The notes under the pieces were generated by a model. That model was not told the origin of the DNA and made no database searches. It worked only from the letters and a program-made list of their open reading frames with translations. A program made the translations under genes and the position numbers. This document shows, piece by piece, positions 11,391-22,290 of a stretch of 64,000 nt of DNA (its first letter is position 1; every line of letters starts with the position of its first letter). Location of the stretch: contig NRSV01000058.1 of assembly GCA_002286855.1 (NCBI GenBank), positions 1 through 64,000 of the forward strand, read 5' to 3'. The DNA comes from Bipolaris cookei (Eukaryota > Ascomycota > Dothideomycetes > Pleosporales > Pleosporaceae).

Positions 11391-12081
11391 ATTAATCTAC
11401 TATGTCAATATCTGTTAAAATTATCGATATGTGGTGGAGCTATACGCTTGTAGAGGTGTACAGAGTTGATGGGGTGCGCCGCTCGCTTGCCTGCGCCGCT
11501 CGCTTGCCATACACGTTAGACAAGATCACTGTTGTTTTCCCTATCTTACAATATGGGGGCGTAGACATGAGACAAGAACTACATAGAGACAATCCATGAT
11601 GGTCTCCGCACCATGAGCAAAAGAACGAAACTATGCACTAGCCCAGCCTGGTTCAAGACAAGACTGAATCGAGGGGATAATATAGCAACTCCCCCTTGTT
11701 CCAAAACAACTCTTGCTTTGCTTTTCATGTCTCTTCCTCTCTCAGGTCCAATAAAATACAATAGTCCCATCAGAGTACAGTGTCAATGGGCTTGTTGTCA
11801 ACAGTCCTAAAAAGAAACGAAATGCTCCAGAAAATTAACAGCAACGAAAAAAACGAGATAATGCACCCAGAGAAACACCACCCATGGAAAAAGAGCTAAG
11901 ACTACAACGCTTACAGACTCTCTCCCCAGTATGCAAATTTCCCATATGCACACAGAGGCTCTCAACGCTCAAAAGTGGTCGACATGCCGAAACTAATTGC
12001 ATCTGAATTTGAGTCCAAAGGGTGTGCTGTACATGCAGCGTGAAAGACGTATATTTGCAACAAAAAGAATCATTCGTTTTC
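11391..12081. other. Intergenic region downstream of creB
   Basis: The first 120 bp look like residual repeat sequence (the GCCGCTCGCTTGCC motif twice). The rest, an A-rich stretch at 11800-11900 and the 3' flank of creB, holds no supportable gene. Confidence 0.5.
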
Positions 12082-14529
12082 CTAAAATTTAAACGTGCTC
12101 TTTTTCCGCCCTATGCTGAAGCGGTTCTTGCCAGCCGTGTCGGTATCTGTTGTGGGAGTGTCCGGTAGAGGAGGCTCGTCGGAATGGCCGTCCTTGTCCT
12201 TGTGCCCAGACCAGAATTTCGGCTTGGTCCTGAGGCTCATGGATGTGTGTCTAAAGCGACTCAATCCACTCATACCCTTGACGCTACCGAAGCCGTTTGT
12301 ATGCTTGTCCTTTTCAACACTCGGGGTTGGGGGTGACCCTGGAGGTGGCGGTGCCTCACCGCTGGCAACGCGTTTCTTCTCCTCTTCTGCAGCAGACGCT
12401 TTGCTAGCTTCCAAGACAGTCTTGAGCTCTTCTTCTTGCTTGCGATAGTTTTCCCGCCTTTGCATTTCCATCTCCTTGCGCTTCTGTTTTGCCTGCCTTT
12501 CAAGCTCCTTCTCTTGTGCTTTGCGCTCCTTGTCTTCCTTTCCTTTTCCAAAAAGGCCAAGGTTGCTCTTGCGCGGAGCTAGAGTGGGGATATGAGATGT
12601 GGTGTGTTCAACCGGGTGATTGTCGGTATTCACCTCGACATGGGCGAGGGGCGGTGCGGTGGCGGCATGCGCAAGACTGGCAAACTTGTCGCCTTCTTCG
12701 ACCGAGGGCGTTGTTGCATTGTGAAAGACGTGGGATGGTGTTCCGTTTGTGCCGTTTGTGCCATTCTGTTTTGGCGTAGTGACCTCTTCTTGGGCCATCT
12801 TGGCGGCCTGCTCTGCTGCAGCCAGTGCGTCGGCTTCCTGCTCCTTCATCATGGCCTCCTCTGTTGTTTCTTGGTAGAACAAGACATATGCACATGCCAA
12901 GACATTTTCTCCGCCGAAAAAGTTCCTGACATATGCCTTGTCTACCGGCTCAACCATCTCGTCGTCGAACAGCAGCCAGCCTCGGTCTTGTGTTTTGATG
13001 ATGGACACATAGTGGCCGTGATATGGCCCACCTCCAATGTGCACCACTACTGCGTATAGTTCGTATAGCCTGTCTGGGTCTTCGGCGTCATCCGTGGTGT
13101 TAAATAGGCGAAGGTAGAAGGGGTAGACGACACGATGAAACAGCTTCTGTAACCGCTGTAGATCCTCGGTGTACTTGAAGCGCTTCAGATGCAGGGCAAG
13201 AATCTTGGGTAACCGCTTAATCTTCATGCGCTTCTCTGCCTCTTGTAGACCTCCGCAATTGTCGCAGTGGAACTTGTTCCGTTCGCACAACATTTCTTCC
13301 TCGGAAAACTTCCGTAAACAGCTAGTTACTGACGAGTGTTGCTCGAGGTCAACAGAGAGATCCAGGAATGCCTCGTCTCGTTGTGATGTGTTTTCGCACG
13401 TGAGACACCGTGTCTCGGACGTCAACGTGCCCTCGAATAGCTCGTGCACCCATCCAGAATTGGGTTTTGCAGACGCCACAGAGTTTTGAGCTGGCACTAT
13501 GTCGCCGGATGTAGTTGCTGATCCGTTCTCTTCTATGGTGTTGGCTTCGGCTGCGCGGGATTTTGAAAATTGTTCTACGTTCTCTACAACCTCGTTTAAC
13601 AACAAGTTCAGAAACTCGTGTGCATCTTGGTGCATGGGGGTCCGAAACATTTCATTGTCTCTCCGTAGAATTTCGAGCAGCTTGTGCGGGCTGACTACGC
13701 CTATACGTGACCTGTGTGCTATGACGGCCTCGAATATGTCTTTTAGCGATGAAAACAGCGATTCGTTCATGCCGTATGAGTTTGCATTCTCGTAGTCCAT
13801 CTGCAACACCGGGCCGGCCGCCAAGGCCTGCTTCTTCTTGTACTCGGGCGAGTCCTTGTTATCCTCGGGCTTAGTGCCTGGAGGCTGGTTGGGCGCCCCC
13901 GGAGTGGTGGCGGGTTTTACGGGCGTTCTTGAATTGGGACTCGAGATGGAATTGCGCCCCGGCGGCGAGAGGGCTGTGCTTTGGCCATTGGCGAGATTGG
14001 TGTTGAGCCTGGGCAGGCTCGATGAGGGCCTCTCGAGGGCTTCTGGGGGCGAACGGGCGGGGAAGTTGATGACCTGTTCTCGAAAGGGGACTGAGTAGTA
14101 TAGGCACTGCACTATCGAGTTGCAGTAGCTGGCGGAACAGTAAGAATTGGCTGGGAGAGCGGGCGCAGATGGGGAGTGAGGAGTATGCATACCATGTGCT
14201 TCCAAACTAGAAGAGGGAATCGTTAGTAGGCGGACGCTAGAGGCGCATTCATTCCCCGGGTAAGGCGACTCACATTCTCGAAGCCAAAGAACTTGTCGCT
14301 GCCATCGGCACGCAGAGGGCCGGCGTTAACGAGCAGCTTCTCGAGCGGCGTGGGTTCGGGCGCGTTGATGTCTTTCCTAACAGGCGTGCTTCCGGTCGCC
14401 GGGGTCAAGGGAGGCTGGGAGCGGCATCAGTACCACGCATTGGCGACAGGCGCGTTGACAGGCGCGGGAGGGATGCAGGCGGGGACGACTTACAGCGCCA
14501 GACTTGATGCGACTGAAAAAGGAAGTCAT
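12082..14529 (-). CDS. creB: Ubiquitin carboxyl-terminal hydrolase, CreB orthologue
   Basis: Four exons on the minus strand, 14494-14529, 14274-14414, 14193-14206 and 12082-14128, give 745 residues. The order is a short N-terminus (MTSFFSRIKSGA), a Pro-rich linker, the conserved PLEKLLVNAGPLRADGSDKF segment, the catalytic Cys box NFGSTCYCNSIVQCLYYS with Cys64, paired CX2C zinc-binding motifs, and the His box GGGPYHGHYVSI with catalytic His436. A long Lys/Glu-rich coiled coil follows near the C-terminus. CreB is the deubiquitinase of the Aspergillus carbon catabolite repression network, acting with the WD40 protein CreC and opposing arrestin/HULA-type ubiquitination of transporters. Exon 3 is only 14 nt and supplies FGST plus two bases of the Cys64 codon. 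Both flanking introns have good GT-AG ends, and the lower one ends in a CAG acceptor. Length and coiled coil fit CreB rather than other USPs. Confidence 0.93.
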
Positions 14530-15696
14530 GGCTGGGCAGGGTTGCAGTGGGGTGGGGAGGTGCAGGAGGGCTCTCTACCAGGCGTGCGAAGCGGCTTCTG
14601 GGAGCAGCGGGTTTGGGGGCGCGGCGTCGAGGGTGGAGAGAGGCGTCGGGTGGGTGTATGGGCCCAGGTTGTGCGAACAGGCGGAGGGCAACATGGAGAA
14701 GAAGCGGAGCAGGGAGCAGGCGAGGCGTGAAGGATGCAGTTCGCAGCGCGGCTTGGAAAGGCTGGCAGGTCAGGGCAAGCCAGGGCAGCAGGGCAGGCAG
14801 AGCCGGAGCCGAGGGTGAGGGCGAGGCTAGAGGAGTGGCAGGCTACTAGAAGCGCGCCGTGCAGCAGAGAAAGCCCGGCCGTTCCCCACGACCGGGCACT
14901 CGACCCCGCCACAAGGACACGGGACGGGGCTAACGCTGCTGCCACCGGTTCTCTCCAGTATCCCTCCCCCGTTGCCTCGTCTCACCCGTCTCACCCTGCG
15001 ACTTGCCCGTCCTCGACCGTGGGGCCTGTGTACATACTCGCCAGTGCGTAGTACATGGAGTATGTATGTACATGTATAAAGCCATCGAGCGCCCTTGATA
15101 CCATGGCTGCCAGCCTAGCTTGTCCGCCCGGAGCCCCCTCGACGCGTGCCTAAAGTCCCACCAGTCAGGCGCGGCGGCTGTTGGAGCACGACGGCAAGTA
15201 GGCGTGGCGCTTGTTGGCGGCTGTCGCGAGATCGCCATTGGAGACAACGGTCATGCGTCTAGCGTCTTCCCGCACGCTGGGCCACCACCAGGGCTCCGGT
15301 GGCCTCTTTTTGCTTTGGCAGTTGACGTCAGGACAAGGCAGATATAGTGCTCGCAACATGCAGGTATATGTCTCGTCACGTGCCATGACTAAGTACTGTG
15401 TTCACATGGACACAAATAGCAGCTGCTAGGCGGGGGCCGCCTTCCCCAACATATCCCGCATACCATGCACTGCCGAACTGTGGCGTGGACGCCCATCACA
15501 AATGGTCTGACAAGTGACAACCATCTTGCATCGCTGCCCTTACCTAAAATTACCCCTCTGCGAGGTCGAGTATCAATTATTATCCACAACAACAAGAATA
15601 CGGGCGTATCTACAAACGCCTGCAAATGCAAACGGCGCTTCTGTACACTTATACAACACACAAATGATACAACACGAAAACATCCCCACTCCAACA
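14530..15696. other. Upstream region of creB and 3' flank of the demethylase gene
   Basis: About 1.17 kb. The part nearest creB (14530-14900) is very rich in G on the plus strand; the rest is ordinary. Several small open frames occur but none has family resemblance, sensible splice structure or a good start. No RNA gene was recognised. Confidence 0.5.
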
Positions 15697-18600
15697 TCAC
15701 AGCCTGCGCAGTCGCTTCCCAGCCCCCAGTTCAATCGCCGTTCGGCTGTTGAGCATCACCTCCTCATTGCCCCCTTCGGGCGGGTGCGCTTGAATGTACT
15801 CCCGCCGTATACGTGCTGCCTCCTTGTCCCAAGTAGCAACCCGCTCCTTGAACTCTACTGCGCTTGCTGTCGCATCTTCTCGCGCATTGCTAGCCTGATC
15901 CAGATATGGCTGCTTGACATGCTGCTCTGCCGTGCGCCATTTTAACCCTACTGCATTGCGAATCTCTTGCTTTGATGCTTTGGCATCAGCATTGCCACTC
16001 TTGGCCCGGTGTGCCTCGTCGCACTCTTTCTTGCAAATATACCAAAAGTCTTTTGTGAACAACAGGAATGGGTTGACACCTGCCCGGCCGGGCTTGATTG
16101 GACGTTCGCCAATCTGCTCCAAAATGGCCCCAATAATGGCCGCTTCATAGTCTTCATCGCGCTGCACACGCCCACTCTTGTTCTCTCTCGCTGGCGCCAC
16201 AGCCGGCTCAAATCGCCGCTTTGACTCTGCAGTCGGAGTCGTCGAAAACTCGGCCTTGATGGCTTTCTTCTCCACAAGCGGACTAGGTATCTCGATCGGC
16301 CCTAGTACATTCTCGACAATCTCCGCTGCCACTCGGAGGCCTGACAAGTACGCCCCGTGCACAGTCGCAGGATGTGTGCCGCATGTTGCTTCTCCAGCAA
16401 AATGCAGCGGGCCGTATGGCCGTGCCATGACATCGTAGTCGCCCGTTTGTGTCTTTGGTCCCACGTATGAGTAGCTGCCTCGAGCAAATGGATCCTTCTT
16501 CCACCGCGCCACAATCGCTTCCGACGGGAGTGGCACAGTGTTTGGCGCAAACATTGCGTCGAGCCGGTCCGTCACTTCTTTGACAAGCTGGTCGTCCGAC
16601 GTCGCCTCGGCGTAGTGGGCAGCATCACCTGCCATGAGTGCTACTAGCACTGGCTTTCCACTTGTCTTTATGCAATTCCAAAACAGATAGAACCGTCCTC
16701 GTTTCGAACAGTACTCCTCTGGCTGCATGCTGCCCTCGCGCTCGGCCTCGTTAAGCAGTCCAAACATATCTCGATCCGGTTCCCAAAAGGCTTTCTCGTA
16801 CACGAGAATAATCTGTTCATGTCGTGAGAAATTGCAAGGTCGACAGAATAGACAGACCAACCTTGTTCAAAAGTCCAAACCCCATGCGTTCAATTACATC
16901 CTGCTTCCAGCTAGGAAGTGGGGGTTCAAACTTGATAGATCCCGATTTCAGTACCCCCAGGGGTGTAGTGAGGACAACATAATCGGCTTCAAATATTTCG
17001 CCATTAGTACATTCAATTCTGACAGCCTTGCCAACTCGCTGTTCTTCCGTGTCGTAGTGGACAGTCTTGATAGCCGTGCTGAACCGTACGTCTAGCTTGC
17101 TAGGGCATTGCCACAACCCGCGCGGGACCTGCTGATAACCCCCAATTACCTGACTATGCTCGCCTTCGAATTCGTTCCCTATGTCCTGGTCCCAGCCGCT
17201 CAAACTGAGCTGGTTCACACTCACAGCGTTCGCGTATTCGAGGTTGGCATGGTGCCAGCTGAGCAGGCGCATGTCTCTGGGTTTCAAATCGACAAATGAC
17301 TGGTATTGTCGGAGTCCCTCGTCCATTGTCTGCCCTAATGTCGGGTATTCTGATGCTTTTGCAATCGTATCGAGGTCCAATGTTTGGTCATCCGTCACAC
17401 CATCCTTCAGTTTCCATCCCATGTTTTGTACCGTCTTTGCAGCTGTGACATCAGGGTCGAAGCCAGCACTCAGCTGGTATGCTCTCCCCGCTAGCTTTTC
17501 TATACCGGTGGTTGGCTTCTCTTGCTTTGTCGATGCTGTACTTATTGCGTCTGCTGGCAAAAGGGCCTCAGACTCTTCTAGTTCGGCAATAGTAGGCCCA
17601 CCAACGTCAGCGGGCTCACGGCCAAAAGCCATCAAGTTGCGATCACCCTCTACTGTCCTGTGGGCAGTAGGTTTGTTTCGGAATGCTGCTGCTCGTTCGA
17701 GTACATCGTTGTACAGCTTTTCCACCAGTATGTCTCGACTTCTCTCGACAACCGTGCCATCATAATCGTAGAGTATCGTATTGTCTCGTAGACCATGATA
17801 GGGCAAGCCCAACTGGCCTCGAATTATCGCATTCAACGGATTGCCGTGTTCGTATCCTGTAACAATCTGAGCACCCATCTCAGCTGTGCAACGATTTCCA
17901 GGTGGGAGTGTAGAGCCAGATTGATTCAAAAAAGGATGTGAATACACTCGACCACCCACACGTGGACGGGCCTCGAGGATGATAATCTTCGGTGGCCGCT
18001 CTCCCGCATCTGTCAGTTGATCTCCAAGTTGGGCAAAAATTCCTTCCAGGTGCCGAGCGCAACCTAGTCCCGACATGCCTGCGCCAACTACAATGACTGT
18101 CCGTCTTGCTGCGGTCTTTGCTTTGCATTTCGAGAGAGTACCAGCATTATTCGGCACTTCAGCGCAACCAAAGTTGATGTATCCGTGTCTCATAAGCCAC
18201 AGATATGCCACCTTTGCCAGACCAAAGTAACGCTTGTCACGGGCGCACCCTGCAGCTTCTTCGAGAGAGACGTATACCAGAGGGTTGCGATGCCACAAGC
18301 GCAGGATCGCGTTTCTAATGTTCAAATAAATTGTGACCTGAGCGCGAGTGACATGCTCACGTAAAAGCTTGTACTCGGTGGGATGTAGAGTGAATGGATT
18401 GAGCCGGCTGTTCTCTGCTGCTAGAATGGATTGCCGGCCGAATTCGGGCCATGACACATCTGCAGGTATGCTAGAACTCGCCTTCATCTCGGCAGCCTTC
18501 CCTTTTACAGGGAGAGAATTCGTCCTGCGATGCTTCTTTGGCTGTTCGTGTGATTGTGGAAGCTCAGGAGTCGAAGATGCTTGTGATTCGCCACTCAGAC

Positions 18601-19081
18601 TACGTGGTGTGCCCGCCATGAATGCGCCATCTCTCTGATGACTTTTCGATGATGAATGAGCTTTCGTGCCGTTTTCGTTGACAGACGTATGTGAAGAGAC
18701 GTGGTTTTGATGAGAGGGTTGTTTTCTCTGGGTACTAGTCATGCCGTTAACGGCCGAGTTTGGGGTAAATGGATGCTGCAGTGGCGAAGGAGTGTAGTTT
18801 GTCGTGTATCCATTTACCAATGTGCCTGGAGTAGATCCTTCCCCCTCGTGACTTGTGCTGGGTTCTGATGTATCAATCGAGTCGCCGTAGTGCACGGACG
18901 ATGCACTCGATTCCCGGCCGTAGCCCAAGTTACTAAACCCAGGTATAGGTGCGACACCGCCTTTCAGATGTATACTATCATTGGACATTGGCAATGACAA
19001 TAAATCATCTTGATTCTGATCGAAGAGGTAAGAGCTGCCATCGAGCGCGGTAGGATCGGCTGTGGATGTGATGGAGAACAT
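15697..19081 (-). CDS. LSD1-like amine oxidase with SWIRM and HMG-box domains
   Basis: Two exons, 16862-19081 and 15697-16812, give 1111 residues; the 49-nt intron falls in the LLNK|IILVYEKAFWEP motif. I start at ATG 19081 (MFSITSTADP) because the frame above it has no ATG. Residues 1-200 are disordered and Ser/Pro-rich with a basic patch (KKHRRTNSL). A SWIRM domain lies at about 207-310 (SWPEFGRQ to RHGYINFGC). The FAD-binding fold starts at VIVVGAGMSGLGC (GAGMSG at 333-338) and ends in HFAGEATCGTHPATVHGA at about 878-895. An HMG box follows at about 982-1084 (NPFLLFTKDFW). This layout, with no Tower insertion, is that of filamentous-fungal LSD1/KDM1 homologues, nuclear FAD enzymes linked to demethylation of histone H3 lysine and heterochromatin control. 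Activity is inferred from the family. Confidence 0.93.
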
Positions 19082-20461
19082 ATTGATAAAGATCCGAGGA
19101 GGAAAGACGGGGAGGCACCTGACAGGGAAGCCGCTACAGAGCCGCAATCAGCCGTTGGCCGCACAATCGCAGCGAGAAGGTTGTAGCGGGTAGCGGGCGG
19201 CGTTGTATTCTGCAAAGCATGAGGGACCTTGTTGAACTTGTAGCGATGGTGAGAGGGTGCAGATAGGTGATGGACGGATGCCCAGACTTATGGAGGTCAA
19301 GGCACGAAAGAAGCGCACCATACCCACCTAGGCAAACTCGGTCGAAACCAACCCGGTCGTTTCTGACTTCAGCCCTCTCCAACTAGCTCAAACACTCCTC
19401 CACGCTCCGTCATTGCGACAATGGATCCATGTAAAGATTCAGATGGTTGATGCGCAGCTTGGCGTCAACAAAATGACTGGTTGGCCGTAGCGGACCCCGC
19501 TCCTACGGAAGCGAGCATTGCTCCAGCACGTCGTGATATAAGCTCCAGCTAACCCCATCAACATTTTCGAAGCTTCCAACGGGAGCGTATTGAGTGCAAA
19601 TAGTATGCGCTTAATGAGTTTGGTTGCCTAGGCTGTCGACCATGACCACCTCGTGAGATGTAAGGATCTTGCAGTTGATCTTTCCGCATATAGATGTTTA
19701 GACTCATTCCTGTTCGGATGACGGCTGATGAACTTATGCAGAAACCAACTCTCTTTCGCAAGCCAGCCTCCATATCAAACCGTATTGCGTTCACACCACG
19801 CATAGAAGCCGAATATTGCCTCCTACCTTGTGTACATCAATCATTGCCGTTCGCCTTTTCAACCGTACATCTTGACGCATACCCATCTTCGAATTAGAGA
19901 CAAAGACACAACATATCGCTGATATCTCAGGAAAATATATGTCAACCAGTGCGATTAAACCATCAGTTCCCCACTTGATGTGGTGAGATGATAATATAGT
20001 GTGAACTCATACAAAGTAATTGTAACAGGACCTCGGCTCTTGGAGCTCAGCTGACAACGAGATTCGTTTTGCGTGATATACCTCTACCCCATATGGTACC
20101 AAGATATCAGGGTATTCCAGGGTATTCGGTAGTAGCCATGGATTCTTTGTGCATGATATATTTCAATCTTGTCATTTGAACCTGTCGCCTTGACATACAT
20201 TTAATCTTCACTATCATATCACTTTCTTTTGGCTCGGCGATGAAACCACACACGTAAATTTTTTCATTTTTCCTAATTCCACAACCATATCAATCCTGCA
20301 TTAAAACTATGCAATATTTTGGTGGAAAAAAATCACGTGCTCAACCACGCTAGTCAATCTCCGAAGGGTTAACGCAGTATCACTTCAGCCGGCCTGTCGG
20401 CTTTCGTCGTCTGCCCAGACAAATCCTTTCCCCGCGACCTCGCATTCGAGGAAGAAGAAAG
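19082..20461. other. Divergent intergenic region, AT-rich centre
   Basis: About 1.38 kb between the diverging LSD1-like and LCL3 genes, holding both promoters. The segment about 19890-20350 is visibly richer in A and T than its surroundings, with runs such as aaattttttcatttttcc near 20257. No open frame here resembles a protein family. Confidence 0.5.
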
Positions 20462-21366
20462 ATGCGATGGCCCTGGTCAGGCAACGATTATGACGATGAA
20501 AAGAAGAGCGGCCTTCCTTTATGGACCGCGCCAACAAAGTCGACCAGTTTTACAGGGTCATGGACTGAACCGCGGACCCTGATTCCGTCTCTCGCGCTAA
20601 CAGCATCAATGGTTGCTGCGCTCCGTTTCTACAAGGCCTATCTACGAAGAATACCAACAGTGAACCACATCAAACCAAACTACTTCCGTCGCAGAAGTCT
20701 ATTTGGCCAAGTTACGAGCGTAGGGGACGCGGATAATTTCAGATTTTACCACACGCCTGGCGGGAGAATAGCAGGATGGGGATGGCTACCTTGGAAGAGG
20801 GTACCTACTACAAAAGAGGCTTTAGCCCAGCAGACAGTGAGTGTCAATCGGGTCCCGAGCCCGAATTGCACTGTCTTGGGCTTACATGCCATAAGATGCA
20901 TAACTAACCGGACCAACAGCTTCATATACGCATCGCCGGAGTAGACGCGCCTGAACTTGCACACTGGGGCCGAGAGGCTCAGCCTTTTGCAAAGGAAGCC
21001 CAAGACTGGCTCATCAGCCTTATCCATCATCGCCGAGTACGCGCATACATATATAGACGTGACCAGTACGACCGTGTGGTAGCCCAAGTTTATGTGCGCC
21101 GGTGGTTCTTCAAGAAAGACGTGGGGTTAGAGATGTTAAAGGCGGGATTGGCGACGATATATGAAGCTAAGTCAGGTGCAGAGTTTGGAGCTGTTGAAGA
21201 CCAGTACCGTGCAGCAGAGAAGAAGGCTCGAGAGGATCGGGTTGGAATGTGGGCCAAGCCGAGTCTCAGGCAGCGACTGGGCGGTGTACCGAAAAGAATA
21301 TTAGAGAGCCCGCGGGAGTACAAGGCGCGGCATGCAGCAGCAGACAAAGCAAAAAAGGCAGGGTGA
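20462..21366 (+). CDS. LCL3: LCL3-type membrane-anchored nuclease (SNase fold)
   Basis: Two exons, 20462-20836 and 20920-21366, separated by an 83-nt intron, give 273 residues. A Trp-rich N-terminus (MRWPWSG) leads to a single hydrophobic segment at about 40-58 (LIPSLALTASMVAALRF). A staphylococcal-nuclease fold follows. The intron splits it just before LHIRIAGVDAPELAHWG (126-139), the signature that includes the metal-binding Asp, and YRRDQYDRVVAQVYV follows at about 170. The C-terminus is basic (KARHAAADKAKKAG). LCL3 proteins are predicted Ca-dependent endonucleases of the mitochondrial membrane, named for a long-chronological-lifespan phenotype in yeast; the substrate is unknown. Length and layout match the fungal family well. 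Confidence 0.92.
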
Positions 21367-22290
21367 GATGAGTCTACCGCGAGGAGAACGCGATATATCC
21401 ATGTACTAGACACGGGAGGAGATTGGCGCTGCGATCGAGGCAGTCTCACTCATGGCACCGGCTCGATGCTAGCGAGAAGTATTTCGCCGTATTACGGGCC
21501 GAGGACTCCACAAAACTTCTCAAAAAACTTGGAGTCCACCGATGACTGTGCTATGGCAGTTGCAAAATCTGTCAATGTTGTTGGCCAGCTCCATGAGGCC
21601 GTCAGGATATAGTTTAGGGTTGATCGGGCAACAAATCATGCTAAATGTCCTGAGGGGGAAATACGACTACCCATGAAGCGTGTCCAAGTCTCAAAGTAGT
21701 AATGTAATGTCGATGCAAGTGCGCCAAGACACACAAGCCAGTACCCGTATGACTGTATTGAGAAAAGTTCTGCAAGACGATGTCAAAATTTCTGCTCATC
21801 GGCGCTGTATGCTAGAGGATTGAGATCGATCTTCGGCGCCGTAATCGGTCCTCCGCATGGGAGGGGGGAGGTTTGGTGACAAGACGGGACAATGGAGAGG
21901 CGGGTAGGCTGGCAGCGGACTGAGTCACCATGTGAAGACGGGCGAACATTTGAACGCGCAATGTCAGCGTAGAATTGAAGCATTTCCCAACCCCCTCTCC
22001 ATTGCGTAGTTGGTGATCGTCGACGGTCTTATCTGAGCGTTATCGGAGATAGTCTGATTGGTCCGTTGCGCATCATTGGATTTTTTGGCTGCCGCATCGC
22101 AGCTTTCCCACAGATTGTTCATAAACCTTGAGGGAGTCATTTGTGCTCTGGCTCCGCTAGGGTCGAGCTATACTTCTTCAATTCCCCCCGTCGGCCACCT
22201 AGCGACTTTTTTCCAGCGCGTGCGTCGCCTTTCTTTGTCGCTCCCACCTTCAACGAGCTCACAGCCCTCAAGCCGCTTGTCCGCCTGCAA
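21367..22290. other. Intergenic region upstream of CPA2
   Basis: About 920 bp carrying the LCL3 3' flank and the carbamoyl-phosphate synthase promoter. The open frame just upstream of CPA2 from 22141 has no ATG and is simply the continuation of the CPA2 frame into its leader. No upstream peptide resembling an arginine attenuator was seen. Confidence 0.5.

Noticed and set aside
12082..21366. Secondary-metabolite cluster suspected from the FAD amine oxidase and nearby enzymes
   Set aside because: The oxidase is an LSD1-type SWIRM/HMG protein, and neighbours are creB and LCL3; no synthase, P450 or cluster regulator is present.
21980..22290. Arginine attenuator-type upstream ORF before CPA2
   Set aside because: No short ATG frame with the conserved peptide; in fungi that element belongs to the small-subunit gene.
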